64,000 bases of DNA from Marinilabiliaceae bacterium (lineage in GTDB: Bacteria; Bacteroidota; Bacteroidia; Bacteroidales; Marinilabiliaceae): assembly GCA_016933045.1 (NCBI GenBank), contig JAFGBR010000018.1, forward strand, positions 1-64,000. The letters run 5' to 3'. Under the pieces are notes generated by a model that was not told where the DNA came from, did not search any database, and saw nothing but the letters and a program-made list of their open reading frames with translations. This document shows positions 8,660 through 16,937 of the stretch, piece after piece. The translations under genes were made by a program, and so were the position numbers. The first letter of the stretch is position 1. Each line of letters starts with the position of its first letter.

Positions 8660-8738
8660 CTTTGTTATTATCTTATTTGAGCACTAAATTACAATTCTTA
8701 ATGGAATGTAAATAAAGTACCATAAAAATATGCCAAAC

Positions 8739-9518
8739 TTATTCTTTAATCATAATCTCTTCGGCATGAAAACTATTCATCAAAGAATCACATTTTTTGG
8801 GATCTAAAGGCAAAAAATCTCCGTTAATCATATTAACTACTAATTCAATAGAATCAACATAATTTATATGCATCGGATTAATTAAATAATGACTGTGACA
8901 TCTAAAAAAACCTTTTGACTGTAACAGAATCTCATATTTTCGCAAAGGATATAATGAATGAAAAGGATCGTGATTTAGGAAACGAAACTCCGATCTTCCC
9001 AAACTGGCTTTTCCCCATACTATTTCGCGAAATGATATAATTCGAACTGTTTCGGATCCGGTTAATACAATTTGTTTATCATTATCATCCGATTCAACAT
9101 TTAAAATTAAAGTGTTAATTAACTGCTGATTAGGCAACGTTGAATCAATATGGTTTATTTCATGAACCATTTTATCAACTGCTAATACTATTTCATTGCT
9201 ATCAAAAGGTTTAAACACAAAATCGACCGAAGAAAAACGAAGTGCTTCAAGCATATACTCGTGATATGCTGTAATAAAAATAATTTTAAATGCCGATGAA
9301 TCAACCTGTTTTAGAACTTCAAAAGCTGTTCCATCGGTTAAATGAATATCCATCAGTATTATATCAGGTATTGTTTTTTTAATTAATTCAATCGACGATG
9401 ATACCGAAGCTGAGGGGCCAAGAATTGTCATGTCAGGAAAATGAATCGAAACAATTTCCATTAACACCTTTTGGAAAAAAATATTATCCTCTACAATAAG
9501 TATTTTCATTTTATTCAT
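8739..9518 (-). CDS. LytTR-family response regulator
   Basis: A 259-residue two-component response regulator. The receiver domain spans residues 4-125 with the acidic pair Glu10-Asp11, phospho-acceptor Asp57 (LMDIHL), Thr at the end of beta-4 (FITAYHEY) and Lys in FKPFD. The C-terminal LytTR DNA-binding domain occupies about residues 150-250, including FFRCHSHYLINPMHINYVDS. Its start overlaps the sensor kinase stop by eight bases, so the two are co-translated. Targets are unknown; LytTR regulators usually bind paired direct repeats in promoters. Confidence 0.92.
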   Translation of the reverse strand: MNKMKILIVEDNIFFQKVLMEIVSIHFPDMTILGPSASVSSSIELIKKTIPDIILMDIHLTDGTAFEVLKQVDSSAFKIIFITAYHEYMLEALRFSSVDFVFKPFDSNEIVLAVDKMVHEINHIDSTLPNQQLINTLILNVESDDNDKQIVLTGSETVRIISFREIVWGKASLGRSEFRFLNHDPFHSLYPLRKYEILLQSKGFFRCHSHYLINPMHINYVDSIELVVNMINGDFLPLDPKKCDSLMNSFHAEEIMIKE

Positions 9519-11469
9519 CTTTTCCCGGTTTTTGGTTTATTTCAATAATTGGCAGAACTATTTTCACTAATGTTCCACTTTGAGACAGGTTCAAAGCACT
9601 CTTATCATTAATTATTAATGATGTTTGTTTTTTAGTTCTTCTCTCTACAACATCCAAACGCTCTTTAATAATTCTTAATGCCAGTGACTGATGTTTTTTT
9701 GTGTTTAAAAATGTATGCATTGATTGATCAATACCAATTCCATTATCCTCAACCTCAATATATAATTGATTCTCATCTCGAGTAAACCTCACAAAAATAA
9801 AACCATCTCCTCCTATTGGTTGTAATCCATGTTCAATACTGTTTTCGATAAATGGCTGTGTTAACATTGGAGGTATAAGTATTTTTGTGGGATCGATATT
9901 GTTATCCACGCAAATATCAAAGTTAAATGGCGGTGTAAACCTGAGATTTTGTAAATCGGTATAATACTTTAAGGTTTCCAGTTCCTCTTTTAATGTTATA
10001 TATTCATTATTGCTATTTTGCAATACTTGTCGCAATAACTTTGAAAATTCTGATAGATATCTGGATGATCTTTCAAAATCGTGTTCCAGAATAAAAACCT
10101 GAATTGCGCTTAACGAGTTAAAAATAAAATGGGGATTCATTTGCGATCGCAACAACCTCTGCCTATGTATAAGAGTATTAAATTTTTCGCGCAGTTGATT
10201 TTGACGTACTATTAAAAATAATAGAAAAAGGAAAAAAAGTGATGCCAATACTATTACAATTATTAATCCCTTTTGCTGCTGAATTTTAGATGATTGTATT
10301 TCATTTTGCCGGTTGAGCTTTTGAATCTCAAGCTTTTGTTTCTCTGACTGATAAATGGCTTCAATATTAGATATATGAAAAGTGCTTCTTTCTTGTAACA
10401 ATGTATCTTTATGTAAAGATTGTTTCTTAAAAAACAATAGTGCCTTTAAATAATTATTCTCTTCTTCATATAGCTTACCTAATAGTTCGCAACTTACTAT
10501 TACCTGCTGACGAGCTCCTATCTTTTTAGCAATTTTTAATCCTTCATATAAATGAGTCATCGCATTTTTACTGTCATTTAAACGCAAATAAGTATCGCCC
10601 AATAAAATATGATTCTGTACAATATAAATCAAATCAATTTTTTCATTCGATATTTGAAAGGCTTTATGAAAATATGAAAGTGCTTTAAAATATTCTTCTT
10701 TTTCTAAATATACTTTTCCAATACTTTTATTACATATCAACTGTCCCAAATATGAATTAATACTAATGTTAATTTTTAACGATTTATTAAAGTTTTCTAT
10801 TGCCTTGTCATACTCTCCCATTAATAAAAAAACTTCACCTATATTGTTATAATTTATTGCCTGGCCAAGCAAATTATTTTGAAGAATACTCAAATTCAAA
10901 GCTTCATTAAAATATTCCATTGCTGTTAATTGATGCTTTAAATCAAGATTTACATTTCCTATTCCATTAAGTGATACACAAATATTAAAAGTATCATTAA
11001 CCTGCGAAGCATATTGTTCGGCCTTTAAATGCAAGTCCATCGCTAACGACAAATCACCTGTTCGACGAAATATTACTGCAATTTGATTGTAGCAAGATGC
11101 CTGTAAATTATAATCGTTTAGATCTATTGCAATATCAAGAGCCTTTTTTAAATAATCATATCCTTGCGAATAGATTGATCGTTCACGATATCGTTTGCCT
11201 ACTATAATATATAGATTAGATAAATCCCTTTTTAACGATCGATTAACTGCAATATCTTCGGCTTCTTTCAAATATTTATCAAATAAACTTTGAGGTTCTA
11301 AGTTATTTGCAATATTCTCATTCGACAGTGCAATTAATTTTTCTATTGCCAGGGAATCAGCAATATGATAGTTTGAATCAGTAAGTTTTAAAGTATTATA
11401 TCGATTACAGGATACTAAAAATACAAACACAAAAAAAATTAAACTGTATTTTTGGTATTGTAAAGTCAT
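9511..11469 (-). CDS. TPR-containing sensor histidine kinase (LytS/YehU type)
   Basis: A 652-residue sensor kinase. The N-terminus has a hydrophobic segment ending in a lipobox-like LVSC (about residues 18-21). Residues 40-370 form a run of tetratricopeptide repeats (several 'A..YFN.AL....' units). A transmembrane helix lies at about 399-421 (LIIVIVLASLFFLFLLFL). The kinase part belongs to the His_kinase family PF06580: phospho-acceptor His447 in QMNPHFIFNSL, and an HATPase with IPPMLTQPFIENSIEHGL and VEDNGIGID. The TPRs should lie outside the cytoplasm and sense a protein or peptide ligand. It pairs with the LytTR regulator through an 8-base overlap. Confidence 0.9.
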   Translation of the reverse strand: MTLQYQKYSLIFFVFVFLVSCNRYNTLKLTDSNYHIADSLAIEKLIALSNENIANNLEPQSLFDKYLKEAEDIAVNRSLKRDLSNLYIIVGKRYRERSIYSQGYDYLKKALDIAIDLNDYNLQASCYNQIAVIFRRTGDLSLAMDLHLKAEQYASQVNDTFNICVSLNGIGNVNLDLKHQLTAMEYFNEALNLSILQNNLLGQAINYNNIGEVFLLMGEYDKAIENFNKSLKINISINSYLGQLICNKSIGKVYLEKEEYFKALSYFHKAFQISNEKIDLIYIVQNHILLGDTYLRLNDSKNAMTHLYEGLKIAKKIGARQQVIVSCELLGKLYEEENNYLKALLFFKKQSLHKDTLLQERSTFHISNIEAIYQSEKQKLEIQKLNRQNEIQSSKIQQQKGLIIVIVLASLFFLFLLFLIVRQNQLREKFNTLIHRQRLLRSQMNPHFIFNSLSAIQVFILEHDFERSSRYLSEFSKLLRQVLQNSNNEYITLKEELETLKYYTDLQNLRFTPPFNFDICVDNNIDPTKILIPPMLTQPFIENSIEHGLQPIGGDGFIFVRFTRDENQLYIEVEDNGIGIDQSMHTFLNTKKHQSLALRIIKERLDVVERRTKKQTSLIINDKSALNLSQSGTLVKIVLPIIEINQKPGKDE

Positions 11470-11573
11470 TCCCTACTTTTTTGGTACAAATAAATATACC
11501 ATTTTCAAAAACAACCATTTTCCATATTACGGAAAAGTTATTAGTTTTTTGTAAACGTTTTATTGTTCATATA

Positions 11574-11597
11574 TAAAAAAAGCCTCTTACGAGGCTC
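11574..11597 (-). terminator. terminator of the ftsX-queA operon
   Basis: AGCCTC (11581-11586), a 4-base loop TTAC, and GAGGCT (11591-11596). On the minus strand it is followed by a T-run (A-run at 11575-11580). It lies right after the queA stop. Confidence 0.8.
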
Positions 11598-11600
11598 TAT

Positions 11601-12650
11601 TTATACTATTATCATAGCATCACCATACGTTCCAAACCGATATTTTTCTTTAACAGCTATTCTATAAGCTTCCATTATAAGATCGTAACCGCCAAATGCA
11701 GCAGCCATCATTAAAAGAGTTGAGTATGGCAAGTGAAAATTTGTAATCATTGAATTAGCAACACTGAAATCGTAAGGAGGAAAAATAAATTTATTAGTCC
11801 ACCCTTCAAATGGTTTAACATGACCAAATGTTGATACAGAACTTTCCAGTGTTCGCATGACGGTTGTGCCTACTGCACAAATTTTGCGTTTCTCATCTCT
11901 CGCCTTGTTAATAACATCAGCTGCATCCTGGGTGATAAATATCTGCTCCGAATCCATTTTATGCTTTGTCAAATCTTCAACATCTACAGTCCTGAAGTTT
12001 CCTAACCCAACATGAAGCGTAACCTCTGAAAAGTTAACTCCCTTTATCTCAAGTCGTTTCATTAATTCACGACTAAAGTGCATACCGGCAGTTGGCGCAG
12101 CAACAGCACCTTCATGTTTTGCAAAAATAGTTTGGTAACGATCTTTATCTTCAGGAACAACTTCGCGATTAATGAATTTTGGAAGAGGAGTTTCTCCAAG
12201 ACTATAAAGCGTTTTCTTAAATTCGTCATAAGGTCCGTCGTATAAAAAACGAAGAGTTCTGCCTCGCGAAGTAGTATTATCAATTACTTCGGCAACTAAT
12301 AAATCATCTTCGCCAAAATAAAGTTTATTGCCAATACGAATTTTACGTGCAGGATCGACCAAAACATCCCACAAACGCAACTCAGAGTTTAACTCACGAA
12401 GCAAAAAAACTTCAATTTCGGCCCCTGTTTTTTCCTTGTTACCATATAATCTGGCAGGAAAAACCTTTGTGTTATTAAACACCATTACATCCTGATCATC
12501 AAAAAAATCAATAATATCTTTAAAAACCTTTTCCTCAATTTTTTTTGTTTGACGATTCACAACCATTAACCTCGATTCATCACGGTTAACTTCAGGATGT
12601 AAAGCAATTAATTCTTCAGGCAGTTTATACTTAAACTTGGATAATTTCAT
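11601..12650 (-). CDS. queA: S-adenosylmethionine:tRNA ribosyltransferase-isomerase
   Basis: A 349-residue QueA of normal length. The enzyme transfers and isomerises the ribose of SAM onto 7-aminomethyl-7-deazaguanine in tRNA to form epoxyqueuosine. Signatures are [11 protein letters not shown] at the start, [24 protein letters not shown], the highly conserved [10 protein letters not shown] (about residues 185-194), [13 protein letters not shown] and [12 protein letters not shown] near the C-terminus. It is the last gene of an operon with truB, uppP, DUF3098 and ftsX. The hairpin terminator follows four bases after the stop. Confidence 0.97.
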   Translation of the reverse strand: MKLSKFKYKLPEELIALHPEVNRDESRLMVVNRQTKKIEEKVFKDIIDFFDDQDVMVFNNTKVFPARLYGNKEKTGAEIEVFLLRELNSELRLWDVLVDPARKIRIGNKLYFGEDDLLVAEVIDNTTSRGRTLRFLYDGPYDEFKKTLYSLGETPLPKFINREVVPEDKDRYQTIFAKHEGAVAAPTAGMHFSRELMKRLEIKGVNFSEVTLHVGLGNFRTVDVEDLTKHKMDSEQIFITQDAADVINKARDEKRKICAVGTTVMRTLESSVSTFGHVKPFEGWTNKFIFPPYDFSVANSMITNFHLPYSTLLMMAAAFGGYDLIMEAYRIAVKEKYRFGTYGDAMIIV

Positions 12651-12699
12651 ATATACTATAGTTTATTAATAAAACGAGCAACTTTATACGTAGTAATTT

Positions 12700-13410
12700 T
12701 CAGTTTGTTTCAACTGATTGCAAATTTCTCTCAAAATTTTCAAGATCCAAAGCATCTTTAATATTAAATTCTCCTATTTGTGTTCTTTTTAATGCAATTA
12801 AATGAGCTCCGGAATTGAGTCTCTTTCCAAAATCGTGTGCTAATGATCGAATATAAGTACCTTTTGAACACAAAACTTTTAGTGTTAATTCGGGCATATT
12901 AAATGAAATATTTTCCAACTTAGTAATAACAATTGTACGACTCTTAAGTTCAACATCTTTACCTTTACGAGCTAATTCATATGCTTTTTTCCCGTTTACT
13001 TTTAAAGCAGAAAAAATTGGAGGAACCTGATCTATTTTTCCTATAAACGATTGTATTGCCAGGTTAACTAACTCATCATTAATATGATCAGTTGGATATA
13101 TGTTGTCGACCTGCGATTCTAGATCGTAGGTTGGAGTTGTAGCTCCTAACTCAATGGTGGCAATATATTCCTTATCTAATCCGCTAAGCTGTTCAATTTT
13201 TTTAGTTGCCTTACCAGTACAAACAATCATTAATCCGGTTGCTAAAGGATCGAGAGTTCCGGCATGTCCAACTTTAATTTTTTTTATTCCGCAATAATTA
13301 CGCAATAATATTCGAACCTTGTTAACCAAATCGAACGAAGTCCACTGATAGGGCTTATTAAATAATAATATTTGTCCTTCTTTAAAGGCTTCAACTGAAT
13401 AATCAACCAT
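12700..13410 (-). CDS. truB: tRNA pseudouridine(55) synthase
   Basis: A 236-residue TruB, which isomerises U55 in the T-loop of tRNAs. The N-terminal KPYQWTSFDLVNKVR motif, the catalytic Asp in GHAGTLDPLATGLMIVCTG (about residues 48-66), the YELARKG element and the KGTYIRSLAHDFG motif are intact. It lacks the C-terminal PUA extension of E. coli TruB, giving a compact form. It begins two bases after the uppP stop, so the two are probably translationally coupled. Confidence 0.96.
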   Translation of the reverse strand: MVDYSVEAFKEGQILLFNKPYQWTSFDLVNKVRILLRNYCGIKKIKVGHAGTLDPLATGLMIVCTGKATKKIEQLSGLDKEYIATIELGATTPTYDLESQVDNIYPTDHINDELVNLAIQSFIGKIDQVPPIFSALKVNGKKAYELARKGKDVELKSRTIVITKLENISFNMPELTLKVLCSKGTYIRSLAHDFGKRLNSGAHLIALKRTQIGEFNIKDALDLENFERNLQSVETN

Positions 13411-13412
13411 AT

Positions 13413-14192
13413 TTAACTAAGCACCAATGTAAGAACTCCTATAATAAAACAATATATAGCAAAATAAATAAGCTTACTTTTCGAAACAATTGCAATCATT
13501 GCTTTACAAGCCAATAATCCAAAAATAAAAGCTGCAATAAAACCCACTACTAAAGGTAATATGGCAGTTTGTTCATTGGCCATTTCACCACTTATCAAAT
13601 CAAGAAATACTTTCCCGAGAATGGGTATAAGAACCATTAAAAAAGAAAAGCGGGCAGCTTCACTTTTTTTATTTTTCAATAATAATGCGGTTGAAATAGT
13701 TGCACCCGAACGGCTTATTCCGGGCATAACAGCTATCATTTGTGCTAATCCAATAACAAAAGCATCTTTATACGAAATGTCACGGTTATTTGATTTTGCA
13801 TAAAATGTAAATGCAAGCATAACAGCTGTTACTATTAACATAGAACCAACAATTATAAGCTGTCCATCGAAAAACTGTTCGATATAACTTTCAAAAAGCA
13901 AACCTACTATTACAACTGGTACAGATGAAAGAATTAATTTTGATATATATTGAGTTTCATTGTTCCATTTGATAGCAAACAATCCTCCAAATAATTGAAT
14001 AATATCTTTTCGAAAAACAACCAATGTACTGCAAACAGTTGCAAAATGCACTACAATTGTAAATGTGAGGTTTTCTTGTATATCAACACCAAGTAGTGCT
14101 TTCCCCAATTCAATATGCCCACTGCTGCTAACAGGCAAAAACTCTGTTAATCCCTGTAAAACTCCAAGGATTAATGCTTCTATCCAATTCAT
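13413..14192 (-). CDS. uppP: undecaprenyl-diphosphatase
   Basis: A 259-residue BacA/UppP integral membrane phosphatase that recycles undecaprenyl pyrophosphate to the monophosphate carrier for peptidoglycan and surface glycans. Both conserved boxes are present: LQGLTEFLPVSSSGHIELG near the N-terminus (catalytic Glu and Ser residues) and MPGISRSGATIS around residues 155-166. About seven or eight membrane segments are visible. It lies between DUF3098 and truB in the ftsX operon, the usual Bacteroidota order. Its lipid carrier is what the nearby flippase-linked glycan pathway would use. Confidence 0.96.
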   Translation of the reverse strand: MNWIEALILGVLQGLTEFLPVSSSGHIELGKALLGVDIQENLTFTIVVHFATVCSTLVVFRKDIIQLFGGLFAIKWNNETQYISKLILSSVPVVIVGLLFESYIEQFFDGQLIIVGSMLIVTAVMLAFTFYAKSNNRDISYKDAFVIGLAQMIAVMPGISRSGATISTALLLKNKKSEAARFSFLMVLIPILGKVFLDLISGEMANEQTAILPLVVGFIAAFIFGLLACKAMIAIVSKSKLIYFAIYCFIIGVLTLVLS

Positions 14193-14207
14193 TTATAAAT
14201 ATTATTT

Positions 14208-14465
14208 CTATTGATTTGAATCTTTAGGTTTTTTCATGATGGCATAAATCTCGAAAACAAACCCGAATAAAACCACCATAGGTGCTAAAGTAATTCGACG
14301 AAAACTAAACACTTCGTTTTCGTTAAATACGTTAGGATCGGTACTTTTACCACCAACCATCAACAAAAAACCAATAAGAATAATAGCAAAACCAATTGCT
14401 AAAAGAATATAGTTTTCTTTGCCAAGTGCAAATTCGCGTTTTTTATCTTCCTTATTCGTTGTCAT
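14208..14465 (-). CDS. DUF3098 family small membrane protein
   Basis: An 85-residue protein with two transmembrane helices (about residues 19-38 and 55-75) joined by a short extracytoplasmic loop containing GGKSTDPNVFNENEVFSFRR. This matches DUF3098, found almost only in Bacteroidota between ftsX and uppP. The constant association with FtsX suggests a role in division or envelope function, but none is established. It is separated by six bases from ftsX and fifteen from uppP. Confidence 0.88.
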   Translation of the reverse strand: MTTNKEDKKREFALGKENYILLAIGFAIILIGFLLMVGGKSTDPNVFNENEVFSFRRITLAPMVVLFGFVFEIYAIMKKPKDSNQ

Positions 14466-14471
14466 AGTTAT

Positions 14472-15353
14472 TTAAAGATATAAATTATTGGTTTTAATAA
14501 ATAAGTATTTATTTACTGCAAAAAAAGTTGAAACAAAAGATATAGTCATTCCTGCTAAAATAACTATAGTAAACAACAATCCTATCAAATCGATAAATTC
14601 AAATCCAATAAATGAACTTAACTCTTTACTTGAAAAATATATCAAGGCCGAAAGCATAAATATTGCAACTACTGAACCTACAAAGCCATAAAACAAACTT
14701 TTAAGCAAAAATGGTTTACGAATATACCCATGGGTTGCTCCAACCAATTGCATGGTTCGAATCAAAAATCGCTTTGAATACACCGACAATCGTATTGTGT
14801 TGTTAATTAATGCTATAGCTATTGTCAACATCATCAAACTAAAAAAAGCCAAAACAATTGATATTTTTCGAATATTTTGATGGATGAGTGCCAACAGATT
14901 TTTCTGATAATAAACCTCTTTAACTTCGGGGATATTCAACATATCGGCCTCTATTTTTGAGATATATTCAGGTGTAGCATAATTTGCAAATAATTTTACC
15001 TCTAATGATGCCAATAAAGGATTATATCCTAAAAAATCAACAAAATCTTCGCCTAACTCTTTTTTCATGATATCAGCGGCCGCATTTTTACTGATAAAAT
15101 TGACCGATTTTACATATTCTGATGCGGCAAGATATTTTTCAAGTTTTTTTACTTCAGCATCACGAACATTATCCTTAATTAATATCGTAAATCCCAGATT
15201 TTCTTTTACATAAGTCGAAAGTCGATTAGCATTTAATAATATTAATCCAATATTTCCCAACAAAAATAAGACTAATGCTATACTTATTGTTGTGGTAACA
15301 TATGAACTGCGAAGCTGCCTCTTTGTATGTACTGTTTCGGAACGCTTGGACAT
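14472..15353 (-). CDS. ftsX: cell division protein FtsX
   Basis: A 293-residue permease-like subunit of the FtsEX complex that activates peptidoglycan hydrolysis at the septum. It has a cytoplasmic N-terminus, a first helix at about residues 21-43, an extracytoplasmic domain (about 45-165) and three C-terminal helices including SIVLAFFSLMMLTIAIALINNTIRLSVYSKRF. The IRTMQLVGATHGYIRKPFLL motif is characteristic of FtsX. The ftsE ATPase is not adjacent, as is common in Bacteroidota. It is the first gene of the ftsX-DUF3098-uppP-truB-queA operon. Confidence 0.93.
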   Translation of the reverse strand: MSKRSETVHTKRQLRSSYVTTTISIALVLFLLGNIGLILLNANRLSTYVKENLGFTILIKDNVRDAEVKKLEKYLAASEYVKSVNFISKNAAADIMKKELGEDFVDFLGYNPLLASLEVKLFANYATPEYISKIEADMLNIPEVKEVYYQKNLLALIHQNIRKISIVLAFFSLMMLTIAIALINNTIRLSVYSKRFLIRTMQLVGATHGYIRKPFLLKSLFYGFVGSVVAIFMLSALIYFSSKELSSFIGFEFIDLIGLLFTIVILAGMTISFVSTFFAVNKYLFIKTNNLYL

Positions 15354-15383
15354 TATTATCCGATATTATTGAATTTATTTTTG

Positions 15384-15391
15384 CAAATGTA
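15384..15391 (-). promoter_or_regulatory. -7 box of the ftsX operon promoter
   Basis: CAAATGTA on the plus strand reads TACATTTG on the minus strand, a full match to the Bacteroidota TAnnTTTG -7 element. It lies 31 bases upstream of the ftsX ATG. No clear TTG -33 element is at the ideal distance. Confidence 0.45.
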
Positions 15392-15496
15392 TAAAAATAT
15401 CGCGTTATGAATGTCTTATTTTAATTAAGATATTGATTAATTATATTGTTTGCTATATTTCTTCGACTAAAACAAAAATAGACTCATACGTTAAGG

Positions 15497-16906
15497 TTAA
15501 ATATTTTTTTGAGATGAGTGAAGTTTATTTAATTTTTGTACAATTTGTTCTCCATTTAATGATTCGGCTCCCTTTTCCATTATTTTTTTTAACAACGATT
15601 GATAAAATATTGTTATACCGGGGTATTTATATTCATCAAACCTACAATTGTGCCAAAGCAAACTAAAAAAACCACCAAATTTTTGCACTTCACTAATTAT
15701 CTTCTCCGATTTAACTGCAATTGCTTCATAACTTTGCTTTTGGTAATCGAGAACTGTGGCTTCCATAAGGGTTAAGGGAAGCTCCCAAATATCAATCATT
15801 TTATCTTTATTAAAATCGTATGGTTTAAACGGGTAACAATAACCATTTCTAAAACCTTCATGTTCGGGAAAAGCCAATGAGGTATCGTAAACAAATCCAG
15901 CATCTAACTGATTTTTTAAAGTATTAGGCATCTTAAATCTTAGAAAGTGCTGCCTTATACCTAAAGGATAAATATTTGTTATAGCTTTAAATAAATGATA
16001 CTCTTCTTTTAAATATTCGGCATTATTATACGAATCGAAAGACCCATGAACACCTACTTCAAACCCTTCATCAATAAGTTTTTTAATTAGTTTTTCTATT
16101 TTTAAATCGTAAAGTTTATACCTCGAATCGCGTTTTTTATCGCGTTTGTGTAAAAAATAGTAAGCCGATTTAATATTTAGTTTACTTTCAATTTTGGTTA
16201 GAAACCCAAAATTCCACCAAGGATCATTTTTTGATAGAAAAAACATATAAAAAATACCCTTTAAAACCTGTACAAGTGTTTTAATCCAACTATAATATAA
16301 AGGAGCTAATCCTATTAGCTGTTTTATTTTGTAGGCCGTTTCCCTAAAATGATAATACTCGGTTCGATCAACATCGTGACTTAAAAAAAAACCAAAGGAA
16401 CTAAAAAGACGAAGTCGTTTGATAGGTATATTATGAATTTTACCAAAATGTTCAAACCCAGAAATAATTATATCGAAATAGTAATTTACTAACGGAATGT
16501 GGGCACAATTAAATTTTCGTTGCAAAGAATCATCATAACGAAACCGACTAAAATGATCGAGTTGGTTATTATTATCAATTTCCTGTAACCCACACAGAAC
16601 ATAAAAAGCAGCTTTTAGGAAATCGTGATGAAAAAGCAAATTACTGTTTTCATCGATCGAAAAAAGCTCCGAACAATCCTTTATCGGAAAGAGAACAGGT
16701 ATTTTTTGGTTCAAATACAAAATAGAATCAAACGAAATATCCTTTTCACCCGAAAGAACAAAAATAATTGAGTTATTTATATCATTTATCCCCGATTCTA
16801 TGTCAGTACAAAACTTAATAACAATGTTATCGGGAATAATAATATGCTGCTTTAAATGAAAAAAAACATATTCAATCTGGTTTGAGTTCAAATTTTCAAT
16901 TTCCAT
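15497..16906 (-). CDS. polysaccharide deacetylase family protein (DUF7033-type N-terminus)
   Basis: A 469-residue protein with an N-terminal domain (about residues 1-135, DUF7033-like from memory) followed by a NodB-type TIM-barrel carbohydrate esterase. Metal-site features are FLSHDVDRTEYYHF (about residues 174-187, replacing the usual TFDDG), GVHGSF (about 283-288) and SLLWHNCRFDEYK near the C-terminus. These enzymes N- or O-deacetylate surface glycans or cell-wall sugars. No signal peptide is visible, so it may act in the cytoplasm on a glycan precursor or nucleotide sugar. It lies 31 bases downstream of the YfhO gene, next to the glycan cluster. Confidence 0.8.
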   Translation of the reverse strand: MEIENLNSNQIEYVFFHLKQHIIIPDNIVIKFCTDIESGINDINNSIIFVLSGEKDISFDSILYLNQKIPVLFPIKDCSELFSIDENSNLLFHHDFLKAAFYVLCGLQEIDNNNQLDHFSRFRYDDSLQRKFNCAHIPLVNYYFDIIISGFEHFGKIHNIPIKRLRLFSSFGFFLSHDVDRTEYYHFRETAYKIKQLIGLAPLYYSWIKTLVQVLKGIFYMFFLSKNDPWWNFGFLTKIESKLNIKSAYYFLHKRDKKRDSRYKLYDLKIEKLIKKLIDEGFEVGVHGSFDSYNNAEYLKEEYHLFKAITNIYPLGIRQHFLRFKMPNTLKNQLDAGFVYDTSLAFPEHEGFRNGYCYPFKPYDFNKDKMIDIWELPLTLMEATVLDYQKQSYEAIAVKSEKIISEVQKFGGFFSLLWHNCRFDEYKYPGITIFYQSLLKKIMEKGAESLNGEQIVQKLNKLHSSQKNI

Positions 16907-16937
16907 ATTATTATAAGAATAATAAAAATCTGAACTT

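Noticed and set aside
15376-15383. Plus-strand TATTTTTG box between ftsX and the deacetylase gene
   Set aside because: It matches the -7 element but no plus-strand gene follows. It overlaps an AT-rich run and is probably chance.
15433-15666. Plus-strand 77-codon frame over the 3' end of the deacetylase gene
   Set aside because: It is mostly antisense to a well-supported gene, has no domain features, and its 5' part lies in AT-rich spacer where open frames are common.
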